A DNA stretch of 7,565 bases from assembly GCA_003663225.1 (NCBI GenBank), contig QMZP01000028.1, positions 1 through 7,565 of the forward strand. Direction: 5' to 3'. This DNA comes from Candidatus Aenigmatarchaeota archaeon. GTDB lineage: Archaea > Aenigmatarchaeota > Aenigmatarchaeia > QMZP01. Both the position numbers and the translations under genes were made by a program. The notes beneath the pieces were generated by a model that saw only the letters and a list, made by a program, of their open reading frames with translations, was not told where the DNA came from and did no database searches. This document shows positions 1 through 6,414 of this stretch, one piece after another; within the stretch, counting starts at the first letter, position 1, and every line of letters starts with the position of its first letter.

Positions 1-1
1 C

Positions 2-2131
2 AACAAGACAAGGAATGCCAACATAACATTGAGGAACGAGGGAAACGTTAACCTCACGTCCATAGCGGCAAGGAGCTCGGACAACAGCGTAAAGTACGGG
101 TCGCACCACATAAACTTCACCTATGATTATTCGAGATGGATAGAGCCAGGCCAGGCAGGCAGCATTAACATATTATTTGATATAAATACCAGCAAGACTG
201 ACAATGCAGCCGGGCTCTACACCGGATGGATATACCTGGAGGCCAACGAGTCAAGGCCTTACCGGGCCTTCAATGTTTCCATCAAGCTCAACCTGAGCGA
301 AAGGCTCAGGGTTGTCGTTGCATCCGTGACCAGCCCGAGGGGTGAGGATTACATAAACAACTACACTATAGCAAGGAACGTTACAGTCAAGGTGAAGCTG
401 TACTACCTGAACGGGACAGAGATAGTGAACGCAAGCGGCTCGAACAGGATGGGTATCGGGAACTTCAGCATATTCCTTGACGAGAGCAACACCACATACA
501 GGAGGCCGACAAGCGGCTACCTCACGATAACCAAGGGGAGGTCAACCCTTTACTACAGCGACGGATACTACATCAACGCGACCATACCGAAGAACACGAG
601 CGGCGGCAGGTTCTATGTCAACACAAGCGTGACATACAAGGCAAAGGGACTGGACTACACGGGCAGCGGCAAGTATGACTCGCTCGCAGTCAGGAGGCCC
701 GGCCTCCACGTAACGTTCAGCAGGACCTCACTGAGCATGAACGAGGGCAAGACGTCCAACACGCTGCTCAACGTGTCGCTCAGGAACTACGGCCTTACCA
801 GGGCGACCGGAAGGGTGGGGCTGGACGGGTCGGATGACAACGACTGCGCGTACCTCACAATAACGGCATATGACAAGTATGACGACGGAGCCAATACCAA
901 GGGGCCGGAGTTCAGCGCTGTCACCATAAACGGCAACAACACAGAGAGGACGTGGTACAGGTGGAGGTTCACCGCAGCCAACCTCACTACCGGGGTTACA
1001 TGCACGCGCAAGTTCAACTCCACCAACCCGCTCCTGAACAACAGGAGCATAGACGTCACCATAAGCAATGTCAACACGGGCGGCAGCAGTGACGACAGCT
1101 CATCAAACTCTGACGACACCGGCAGCTCGGGGGACGATACCACGGCCTACAACTATTCGCTGCGCATAACAGCCTACCCCAAGGTGGTGCAGGCGCTGCC
1201 GGGAGAGGTCGTCAATGCCAGCATAGCAGTCAAGAACGTTGGCAACATATCGACATCAGTCAAGACGGCGGTGTCCATAGATGACGACATAACGGCCACC
1301 ACGTTCCCCGAATCACAGTCCATAGCACAGGGCATAACCAAGAACTTTACTGTCCAGTTCAATGTGTCAGAGGATGCGGCGCTGGGCAACCATTCATCCA
1401 AGTTCAAGGTATACGTGGCACTGAAGACGGACCGCTACAACATACAGTCGTTCACCTTCAAAGTCCTTTCCACGCCCGAGAGGGAGCTGGAGATAAACAA
1501 CAGCTACCTGAACAAGTCGCTGGAATTCGAGAAGCTGCTTGAGGACTTCATGAAGGTCAAGGACAGCGGATTCTTCTCCATAGAGGACAAGAACTTCACG
1601 ATAGTGTACTCAATGGTGAACGACACCAAGCTCGCCCTGGAGAATGCCAAAGCGGCCATAGCAAGCGGCGATTACGCTACCGCAGAGTCCCTGCTCAAGG
1701 ACGTGACAGCCAACATCGGCAGGATAAAGGACAAGATGAGCACGCTGAACGCGGCAAGGATGGCCGCTGAGAGCCAGGCATGGGGAAGCCTGTGGGTATG
1801 GATAATAATTGGCATAGTCATAGCAGGCGCGATAGGCCTGTTCATCTACATGCTCCTTCCTCCGCCGGGGTATGACAAGAAATACGGATTCACCCCGGCT
1901 GTGGGCGGCACCATAATGGACAAGATAATAGGGCTTCTGAAGCATGAGAAGATATCCAAGCTCAAGAGCAAGGTATCGGATGCCGCAAACAAGGCCAAGT
2001 CGATAAAGGGTAAGAAACCCGCTGCACAGAAGGAGGCCCCTTCCAAGGAAGGGCCGGGCAAGTACCAGGAAGGATACGAGAAGCACAAGCATTCCGGCTA
2101 CAAATACGAGAATAAGAAACGAAGGCAATAG
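2..2131 (+). CDS. Large N-glycosylated surface protein with Ig-like/CARDB-type domains, C-terminal TM anchor and basic tail (5' partial)
   Basis: The frame is open to the left edge (codons from position 2 read NKTRNANITLRNEGN), so the gene is truncated and its start and signal peptide are not visible; 709 residues remain. Residue numbers here count from position 2. Residues about 1-95 look like a NEW3/CARDB-type beta-sandwich (typical string ITLRNEGNVNLT). Two more beta-rich segments follow, about 96-225 and 226-358, the latter with the only two cysteines I see (282 and 334), a possible disulfide. Then come a Ser/Asp linker (about 360-381), another CARDB-like domain with VKNVGN (about 382-490), and a charged helical stalk (about 493-593). 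A 24-residue TM helix spans 596-619, followed by a roughly 90-residue Lys-rich, presumably cytoplasmic tail. I count about 32 N-X-S/T sequons, all before the TM helix. This fits an archaeal type I surface glycoprotein with an adhesive, S-layer-associated or envelope-structural role. No catalytic motif was recognised, so the exact function is unknown. Confidence 0.85.
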   Translation, partial: NKTRNANITLRNEGNVNLTSIAARSSDNSVKYGSHHINFTYDYSRWIEPGQAGSINILFDINTSKTDNAAGLYTGWIYLEANESRPYRAFNVSIKLNLSERLRVVVASVTSPRGEDYINNYTIARNVTVKVKLYYLNGTEIVNASGSNRMGIGNFSIFLDESNTTYRRPTSGYLTITKGRSTLYYSDGYYINATIPKNTSGGRFYVNTSVTYKAKGLDYTGSGKYDSLAVRRPGLHVTFSRTSLSMNEGKTSNTLLNVSLRNYGLTRATGRVGLDGSDDNDCAYLTITAYDKYDDGANTKGPEFSAVTINGNNTERTWYRWRFTAANLTTGVTCTRKFNSTNPLLNNRSIDVTISNVNTGGSSDDSSSNSDDTGSSGDDTTAYNYSLRITAYPKVVQALPGEVVNASIAVKNVGNISTSVKTAVSIDDDITATTFPESQSIAQGITKNFTVQFNVSEDAALGNHSSKFKVYVALKTDRYNIQSFTFKVLSTPERELEINNSYLNKSLEFEKLLEDFMKVKDSGFFSIEDKNFTIVYSMVNDTKLALENAKAAIASGDYATAESLLKDVTANIGRIKDKMSTLNAARMAAESQAWGSLWVWIIIGIVIAGAIGLFIYMLLPPPGYDKKYGFTPAVGGTIMDKIIGLLKHEKISKLKSKVSDAANKAKSIKGKKPAAQKEAPSKEGPGKYQEGYEKHKHSGYKYENKKRRQ

Positions 2132-2133
2132 CC

Positions 2134-2141
2134 TTTTCTTT
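2134..2141 (+). terminator. Possible oligo-T terminator after the surface-protein gene
   Basis: TTTTCTTT lies three bases after the TAG stop. Archaeal transcription commonly ends at T-rich tracts without a hairpin. The tract is short, so this is tentative. The rest of the 97-bp gap between the two convergent stops (2132-2228) shows no hairpin, small ORF or RNA gene that I can support. On the minus strand I see only weak T-runs downstream of secD. Confidence 0.3.
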
Positions 2142-2228
2142 GCATACAGGCAAGGTGCTCGGATTCATTATTCAAAGAGGACAGAGGCCAAGGAGTGTGT
2201 TCATGGAGGGTGCTCTACGCGCCAAAGC

Positions 2229-4022
2229 CTAGCTTCCCATCCTTTCCACTATCTTCGCGAAGGCCGGCCTTGTGACCAGTATGCCCACGAGCACGCCAAC
2301 TATCGTCGTTATGGCGAATCCCCTTATCAGGCCTATTCCGAGGAACATCAGGGGCAGCATCGCCGCTATGGTTGTAGAGGCCGCACCGAATATTATGAAG
2401 AACGCCCGCTTTATCTTCTCCTTCATTGTGTATGCCCTCTCCTTCTTGCCTGATATGGTCTCGTCGGTTATTATTATGAGCTGGTCCATGCCGGTCCCTA
2501 TGGCCGCTATTATGCCGCCTATGACCGCAAGGTCTATGGTCCATGACATCATGCCAAGCATGGGTATGAGCACCGCCCCGACCCATGCATAGATGTCTAT
2601 CTCCTGCTTCTTCATCAGCGACACGAGGAGCACGCCAAGGTTGGCCACAAGCACCACAGACCATATGCCCACATCATTGGTCGCCGCCAGCCCCAGTATT
2701 ATGACTATCTCGCACAAGCCTATCAGAGCCAGGGGCAATGCTACCTTGATGCTCCTGTATCGTATGATTATGACAAGCATGACCGCCGCTGCAGCCAGCA
2801 GGGCGGCGTTTATGGCTGACGTGAAGAACCCGGCGCCCAGCGTGGGCGATACCACGTCAACGGACGCGGTCTCGAGCGTCGTGGGCAACGCGCCTGACCT
2901 CAGTATGGTCTGCAGCCTCAGCTTCTCTTCGACAGCAGACTCCTTCTCTGGCCTGCTGCCGGTTATCTGGGGTGTCTGTATCGCCTTGCCTTCAAGGTCG
3001 GCCGATATCCTCAGGCTTGAAACGACCTTGCCATCAAGGAACAGCAGTATCTGCATGTCCTTGAGGTATTCGTCGCCAGAGTTTATGTCGAGGAACTTCT
3101 CAGCTCCCGACGTGACCTCTGCGAACCTCTGCGCGCCGTCCACTGATACCTGTATTGAGAAGTAGAAGTTGTATCCCCCCTGTATCGGCATCAGGCCGGA
3201 GTGCTGCGGGTCGGTGAACACTATCTCGACGTCGTCACCGGACAGTACGTCAGCAAGGAACATCAGGGTGTTGTCGGTCTTGTTGATGTATTTAAGGTCT
3301 ATCCCCTCAAGCTCAAACGTGGAGTTCGGCTCATACGTGGAGCCTTCGAGCGTTATGGTCTGGCCGCTTACGCTTACTGGATACTTGTCGGTTCCCAGCT
3401 GCAGCTGGCCCGAGCCGCCTTCAAGCTCAACCGGCTTGGTTATCTTGGCTTCGAATTTGCCCTGGCTGGACAACAGGTCATCAACTATGCTCCTGCCAAC
3501 GCCGGCAGCCTCCACCTGTATGAAGTATCCCTCGTTGCCCCTTATGGAGGAGAACTTTATCTCCCTGAGGCCGTACAGGTTTGCCCTTGTCTGAAGGGTT
3601 GCCATGACCTGCTCTATCATGTCAGCGCTTACGTTCTTGTCGGTCGGGCTGAGTATTATCCTGGTGCCACCACGAAGGTCCAGGCCGAAGTCCAGGTTGG
3701 TTTTTTCTATGTCCATCACTTCTACGCCGAGCTCTGTTACGTTGGACACGGAAATCTCGTAGTTCTTGTTGTTGGCGCGTATCTGCAGATTGTCCGCGGT
3801 GTCCATCAGCGCCGCTCTCCACTCATCGACGTTGCTTATTTCGATGCCGTTGACCTTGGTGACTATCATGCCCTGTTCCAGTACGCCATTCAGCGGGGAT
3901 TCACCTGAAACATAGACCACCTCCACGCCGTTCCTTCCGTAAGGGTATGCCTTGAGTCCTATGGCGAATATGGCGCCAAGGACTGTTATTATGAGTATCA
4001 GCAGCCTCCAGTATTTCAGCAT
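2229..4022 (-). CDS. secD: Protein-export membrane protein SecD, archaeal type, with PDZ-like domain and an apparent extra TM pair
   Basis: SecD is the RND-related partner of SecF that uses the ion gradient to help late steps of Sec-dependent translocation; it acts in the cytoplasmic membrane. The protein is 597 aa. TM1 lies at about 5-24. A PDZ-like segment at about 32-95 (GVEVVYVSGESPL, then GMIVTKVNGIEI) precedes the family motif LDFGLDLRGGTRI (110-122). The large extracytoplasmic P1 domain runs to about 395, including LDGKVVSSLRISADLEGKAI (329-348). The C-terminal membrane block has TM helices near 401-420, 427-447, 498-517, 541-562 and 566-586. The motif AAIGTGMDQLIIITDE (506-521) carries the conserved acidic residue (Asp513), matching the proton-path Asp of SecD by position. 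Between TM3 and TM4, residues about 448-491 add two hydrophobic stretches not expected in the usual six-TM SecD. I chose the ATG at 4022 because it follows GGGGGTGG at 4-nt spacing, overlaps the secF stop and begins directly at TM1. An upstream in-frame GTG at 4088 would add a non-family extension inside secF. Confidence 0.95.
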   Translation of the reverse strand: MLKYWRLLILIITVLGAIFAIGLKAYPYGRNGVEVVYVSGESPLNGVLEQGMIVTKVNGIEISNVDEWRAALMDTADNLQIRANNKNYEISVSNVTELGVEVMDIEKTNLDFGLDLRGGTRIILSPTDKNVSADMIEQVMATLQTRANLYGLREIKFSSIRGNEGYFIQVEAAGVGRSIVDDLLSSQGKFEAKITKPVELEGGSGQLQLGTDKYPVSVSGQTITLEGSTYEPNSTFELEGIDLKYINKTDNTLMFLADVLSGDDVEIVFTDPQHSGLMPIQGGYNFYFSIQVSVDGAQRFAEVTSGAEKFLDINSGDEYLKDMQILLFLDGKVVSSLRISADLEGKAIQTPQITGSRPEKESAVEEKLRLQTILRSGALPTTLETASVDVVSPTLGAGFFTSAINAALLAAAAVMLVIIIRYRSIKVALPLALIGLCEIVIILGLAATNDVGIWSVVLVANLGVLLVSLMKKQEIDIYAWVGAVLIPMLGMMSWTIDLAVIGGIIAAIGTGMDQLIIITDETISGKKERAYTMKEKIKRAFFIIFGAASTTIAAMLPLMFLGIGLIRGFAITTIVGVLVGILVTRPAFAKIVERMGS

Positions 4023-4034
4023 CAGGCCACCCCC
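4020..4034 (-). promoter_or_regulatory. secD Shine-Dalgarno and TGATG stop/start coupling with secF
   Basis: On the minus strand, GGGGGTGG (4034-4027) sits four bases before ATG (4022-4020) and lies within the last secF codons. The secF stop TGA and the secD ATG share one base (TGATG). This arrangement indicates translational coupling within one operon and fixes the secD start. Confidence 0.8.
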
Positions 4035-4864
4035 TTTCTTTCCATATGCCACCTTAGAAGCGTGGCGTTCTGCAGCCACGTGAGGCACAGGTCTGTCAGA
4101 AGCCCTATCAAAAGGACTATCGCTATCTGGGACAGCACCGGGGACACACCGGCCACAAGCAGTGCCACGAGGGCCGCTATGGTGGTCGCGGACATGGTAA
4201 GGCCGGTCTTGAATGCCTTCTTCATCCTGTCCATGAAGTCTTCAGTGCCCCTGAGTATCCTTGTCGTCAGCATTATGTCGCTGTCCACGGAGTATCCTAT
4301 GAGCATAAGAAGTGCGGCAAGGCCCGCAAGCGAGAGCTCTATGCCGAATACCTGCAGTGCCCCGAGTGTTATTATGATGTCAGATACTGCGCACAGTATG
4401 ACCGCGCCGGAAGGGACCGGGGTCCTGAATATGAGGAACACTATTATGCCCATCATCACGAAGGCGAAGACTATGGCAAGCTGCGCCTGCGACCAGAACG
4501 ACTCACCCAGAGCAGGGCCTATCGTCTGGGCAGAATACTCTATGACATTGACCCCTACCGATTTCAGGCTATCTATTATCTGGTCAGGGTCAACCCCAGA
4601 GTCTGCCTGTATTATGAGCCCGTTACCTGTGATCCCGCGCGTCTCCTTAACCGAGACCTCACCAAGCGACTCTGAGAGCATGTCCTTGACTTCACCCACG
4701 GATACGCTGGTATCCGTTGTGACCGTGACCAGCGTGCCTCCCCTGAGCTCTATAGACCTCTGGAACCACTCTCCTGTCTGGGCGAAACTGGACATCAGAA
4801 CCCATACAGCCAGCAGTATCAGGATAGTAGTGGGGACCAATGACAGCTTGTAGTTTACCTTCAT
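4022..4864 (-). CDS. secF: Protein-export membrane protein SecF, archaeal type
   Basis: SecF pairs with SecD in the membrane complex that assists Sec-dependent export and membrane insertion. The protein is 280 aa, close to usual SecF size. TM1 lies at about 9-27, followed by the signature SIELRGGTLV (37-46), where bacterial SecF has a similar GGT motif. A small extracytoplasmic P4 domain follows to about 120. Five further TM helices lie near 128-147, 152-173, 178-198, 221-240 and 243-264. GYSVDSDIMLTTRIL (190-204) is the archaeal SecF form of the conserved TM4 motif, and its Asp194 and Asp196 are the likely counterparts of the acidic residue in the proton path. The gene is first in the operon with secD downstream, the reverse of the bacterial secD-secF order. 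The start ATG at 4864 is preceded by GTGGTG at 4-nt spacing and by a TATA box about 50 bp upstream. The family assignment is secure. Confidence 0.96.
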   Translation of the reverse strand: MKVNYKLSLVPTTILILLAVWVLMSSFAQTGEWFQRSIELRGGTLVTVTTDTSVSVGEVKDMLSESLGEVSVKETRGITGNGLIIQADSGVDPDQIIDSLKSVGVNVIEYSAQTIGPALGESFWSQAQLAIVFAFVMMGIIVFLIFRTPVPSGAVILCAVSDIIITLGALQVFGIELSLAGLAALLMLIGYSVDSDIMLTTRILRGTEDFMDRMKKAFKTGLTMSATTIAALVALLVAGVSPVLSQIAIVLLIGLLTDLCLTWLQNATLLRWHMERKGVA

Positions 4865-4868
4865 AGAA

Positions 4869-4874
4869 CACCAC
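4869..4874 (-). promoter_or_regulatory. secF Shine-Dalgarno (GTGGTG)
   Basis: GTGGTG on the minus strand, four bases before the secF ATG, contains the archaeal GGTG core complementary to the 16S rRNA 3' end. It shows that secF is translated from a transcript with a leader, unlike the divergent gene at 4940. Confidence 0.65.
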
Positions 4875-4908
4875 TAAACGTAAACATTAAGAAGAGATTA
4901 GGATACGT

Positions 4909-4918
4909 TATTTAAATT
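4909..4918. promoter_or_regulatory. Shared divergent TATA box between secF and the flavoprotein gene
   Basis: The plus strand reads TATTTAAATT here, with a perfect palindrome ATTTAAAT at 4910-4917. The minus strand reads TTTAAATA, an archaeal TATA-box consensus; the plus strand reads TTTAAATT. The palindrome centre lies about 26 bp from the flavoprotein ATG at 4940 and about 50 bp from the secF ATG at 4864. Archaeal transcription usually starts about 22-27 bp from the TATA centre. This predicts a near-leaderless plus-strand mRNA and a minus-strand mRNA with a leader of about 25 nt carrying the Shine-Dalgarno. No clear BRE was identified on either side. Confidence 0.6.
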
Positions 4919-4939
4919 GATGCTTGCGAACTAAACAGC

Positions 4940-6025
4940 ATGAAAGGGCGCTTTCATGACGTGGTCATAGCGGGCGCCGGGCCAGCCGGGCTCCACGCCG
5001 CAAGGTGCTGCGAGAAAGCGGGGCTGGACACGGTAGTGATAGAGGAGCACAAGGACATAGGCCGGCCCTGCCACTGCTCGGGCCTCATATCAGCGAACCT
5101 CAGGAATATCGTCCCGTTGAAGAGGGCCTTCGTAGAGCACAAGGTCAGGGGCGCTGTCATGCATTCCCCCGGCGGCAAAGAGCTGAAGCTGGAGAAGAAG
5201 GGGACTGCAGCATATGTTATAGACAGGACCGCATTCGATTCTTACCTCGCTGATAGAACCGGAGCCGAGATACTCACCGGGAACAGGGTCTCAGGATTCA
5301 GGCAGCGGGATGACAGGATAGAGGTATCGGCCGGCAGGGAGTATGGATGCAGCCTTCTCATGGGATGTGACGGTTCAGGCTCTCTCATAAGGGAGAAGCT
5401 CGGGCTGAAGCCGAAAGAGATGCTGTTCGGCATAATAGCCATAGCGAAGGGCTCCAAGGACGACCGCTCATCCGAATTCGTTGACATGTGGTTCGACAAG
5501 AGGTGGACGGACGGGTTCATGTGGAAGATACCGCGCGGTGATTCCGTGGAGTACGGCATGCTGGGAAGCAATGCTAAGTTCAGCAGGCTCGAGGGGTTCT
5601 TCGGGCTGGACAGGTATGAGAAGGCCGGCGGGACGGTGCCGCTCGGCCCGGTGAAGAGCTATCATGAAAGGGTCTTGCTGGTTGGCGACGCAGCCGCCCA
5701 GGTCAAGCCATGGAGCGGCGGAGGCGTCATATACTCGCTTACCGCAGCAGGAATCGCTGCAGAAGCCGCTGCAGAAGCAAAGAAGTCCATGGATTTCAGC
5801 GAAAGGGCCCTCAGGGGGTATGAGATGGGGTGGAAGGCGAGATTCGGCAAGCAGATAACGGCAGGCATGGCCGGGCGCTCGGTATTCAAGAGGATGAGCA
5901 ACAGCCAGCTAGACCTCGCATTCTCGGGTATGGCAAGGGTAAGAAAGCTCATGAATAAGCTTGATATGGATTTCTTAACAGGTAAAGGGACTGAAATCAC
6001 TCGGAATCGTCCAGCTCAAACTTGA
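4940..6025 (+). CDS. Geranylgeranyl-reductase family FAD-dependent oxidoreductase
   Basis: This is a 361-aa flavoprotein of the geranylgeranyl reductase/FixC-like family (COG0644 type). In archaea these enzymes saturate the double bonds of geranylgeranyl chains on membrane ether lipids, or on prenyl precursors, in association with the membrane. The N-terminal Rossmann motif GAGPAG (12-17) and the acidic end of strand 2 (Glu35-Glu36) bind the ADP part of FAD. The family Cys motif appears as GRPCHCSGLIS (41-51). GCDGSGSLIRE around residue 140 is the second FAD motif, and VGDAAAQVKPWSGGGVIYSL (248-267) is the third, contacting the flavin. A basic helical C-terminus follows. The length is somewhat short against the roughly 390-450 aa of characterised archaeal enzymes. 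The ATG at 4940 has no Shine-Dalgarno and lies about 26 bp from a TATA box, which suggests leaderless translation. The last codons overlap the convergent DUF35 gene by 29 bp. Archaea often have several paralogues, so the exact substrate is inferred; the thiolase/DUF35 neighbours support a lipid role. Confidence 0.85.
   Translation: MKGRFHDVVIAGAGPAGLHAARCCEKAGLDTVVIEEHKDIGRPCHCSGLISANLRNIVPLKRAFVEHKVRGAVMHSPGGKELKLEKKGTAAYVIDRTAFDSYLADRTGAEILTGNRVSGFRQRDDRIEVSAGREYGCSLLMGCDGSGSLIREKLGLKPKEMLFGIIAIAKGSKDDRSSEFVDMWFDKRWTDGFMWKIPRGDSVEYGMLGSNAKFSRLEGFFGLDRYEKAGGTVPLGPVKSYHERVLLVGDAAAQVKPWSGGGVIYSLTAAGIAAEAAAEAKKSMDFSERALRGYEMGWKARFGKQITAGMAGRSVFKRMSNSQLDLAFSGMARVRKLMNKLDMDFLTGKGTEITRNRPAQT
5755..5778 (+). 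repeat. Perfect 2 x 12-bp tandem repeat inside the flavoprotein gene
   Basis: CGCTGCAGAAGC occurs twice head to tail and encodes an Ala-Ala-Glu-Ala doublet in the helix after the third FAD motif. The unit is a multiple of three, so the frame is kept. It is probably a slippage product in an Ala/Glu-rich helix, with no functional claim. Confidence 0.8.
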
Positions 6026-6404
6026 ACCCGTAGTGTATTAGGCCCCCGTCACCGTCTTCGTACATCTTCCTGAACACCGGCTTCACTTTCTTTCCTATCT
6101 CAACTTCCCGGATGCCGCCTACTATCTGGCCTGATATCTGCGGGCCTTCGTCGAGTTTTACTATGCCAACGACATAGGGTGTGCTTTTCTCGAATCCGCT
6201 GGGCGCTGTCCTTATGACAGTGTGGCTTACTATAGTGCCCTTCCCCGTGAACTTGAATTCCTCTATCTTGCCATCTCTTCTGCATTTGGGGCAGAAGTGC
6301 CTGGGCGGGAAGTAGAAGGTTCCACAGTTGGCGCATTTGGTGCCTACCATCCTGTACTTGGAATCCTTCAGCCTCCAGAACAATGGAACGCTTGAGTTGT
6401 GCAT
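5997..6404 (-). CDS. DUF35 zinc-ribbon/OB-fold protein, partner of the adjacent thiolase
   Basis: This 135-aa protein has the DUF35 layout. An N-terminal helix (VPLFWRLKDSKYRMVG) leads into a rubredoxin-like zinc ribbon with Cys24, Cys27, Cys38 and Cys41 (CANCG and CPKC), then an OB-fold from about 53 (GKGTIVSHTVIRTAPSGF, YVVGIVKLDEG). In archaea such proteins bridge acetoacetyl-CoA thiolase and HMG-CoA synthase in a complex that passes the intermediate through a shared CoA-binding site; this is established for Methanothermococcus thermolithotrophicus. Related proteins accompany thiolases elsewhere. It starts 8 nt after the thiolase stop, with a strong AGGTGAT Shine-Dalgarno overlapping that stop, so the two should be co-translated. 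The acidic C-terminus (FELDDSE) overlaps the convergent flavoprotein gene by 29 bp. The role as HMG-CoA-pathway bridge is inferred from family and context, since the HMG-CoA synthase is not in the window. Confidence 0.92.
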   Translation of the reverse strand: MHNSSVPLFWRLKDSKYRMVGTKCANCGTFYFPPRHFCPKCRRDGKIEEFKFTGKGTIVSHTVIRTAPSGFEKSTPYVVGIVKLDEGPQISGQIVGGIREVEIGKKVKPVFRKMYEDGDGGLIHYGFKFELDDSE

Positions 6405-6407
6405 GAT

Positions 6408-6414
6408 ATCACCT
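6408..6414 (-). promoter_or_regulatory. DUF35 Shine-Dalgarno overlapping the thiolase stop codon
   Basis: The minus strand reads TTTTAGGTGATATCATG. AGGTGAT is a near-full match to the archaeal anti-Shine-Dalgarno, and its first two bases are the end of the thiolase TAG. It sits three bases before the DUF35 ATG. This indicates termination-linked re-initiation and supports matched production of the two proteins. Confidence 0.85.

Noticed and set aside
29..31. TTG as start of the first gene
   Set aside because: Codons 2-28 are open in the same frame and continue a beta-domain pattern (NANITLRNEGN), so the gene simply runs in from the left.
1610..2128. 172-codon open frame on the minus strand under the surface-protein gene
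   Set aside because: It is a shadow of the TM and Lys-rich region of the real gene; its composition is odd and it has no start signals.
2132..2228. Small RNA or small gene in the convergent gap
   Set aside because: I found no TATA box, stable hairpin or credible ORF; the repeated GGTGCTC heptamer (2154 and 2209) is compatible with chance.
2593..3165. 190-codon open frame on the plus strand opposite secD (also those at 3201-3908 and 4062-4853)
   Set aside because: They lie wholly antisense to conserved secD and secF, have no Shine-Dalgarno or family match, and are explained by the codon bias.
4023..4088. Longer SecD starting at GTG 4088
   Set aside because: It would add 22 residues without family resemblance, overlap secF by 67 nt, and ignore the well-placed Shine-Dalgarno and ATG at 4022.
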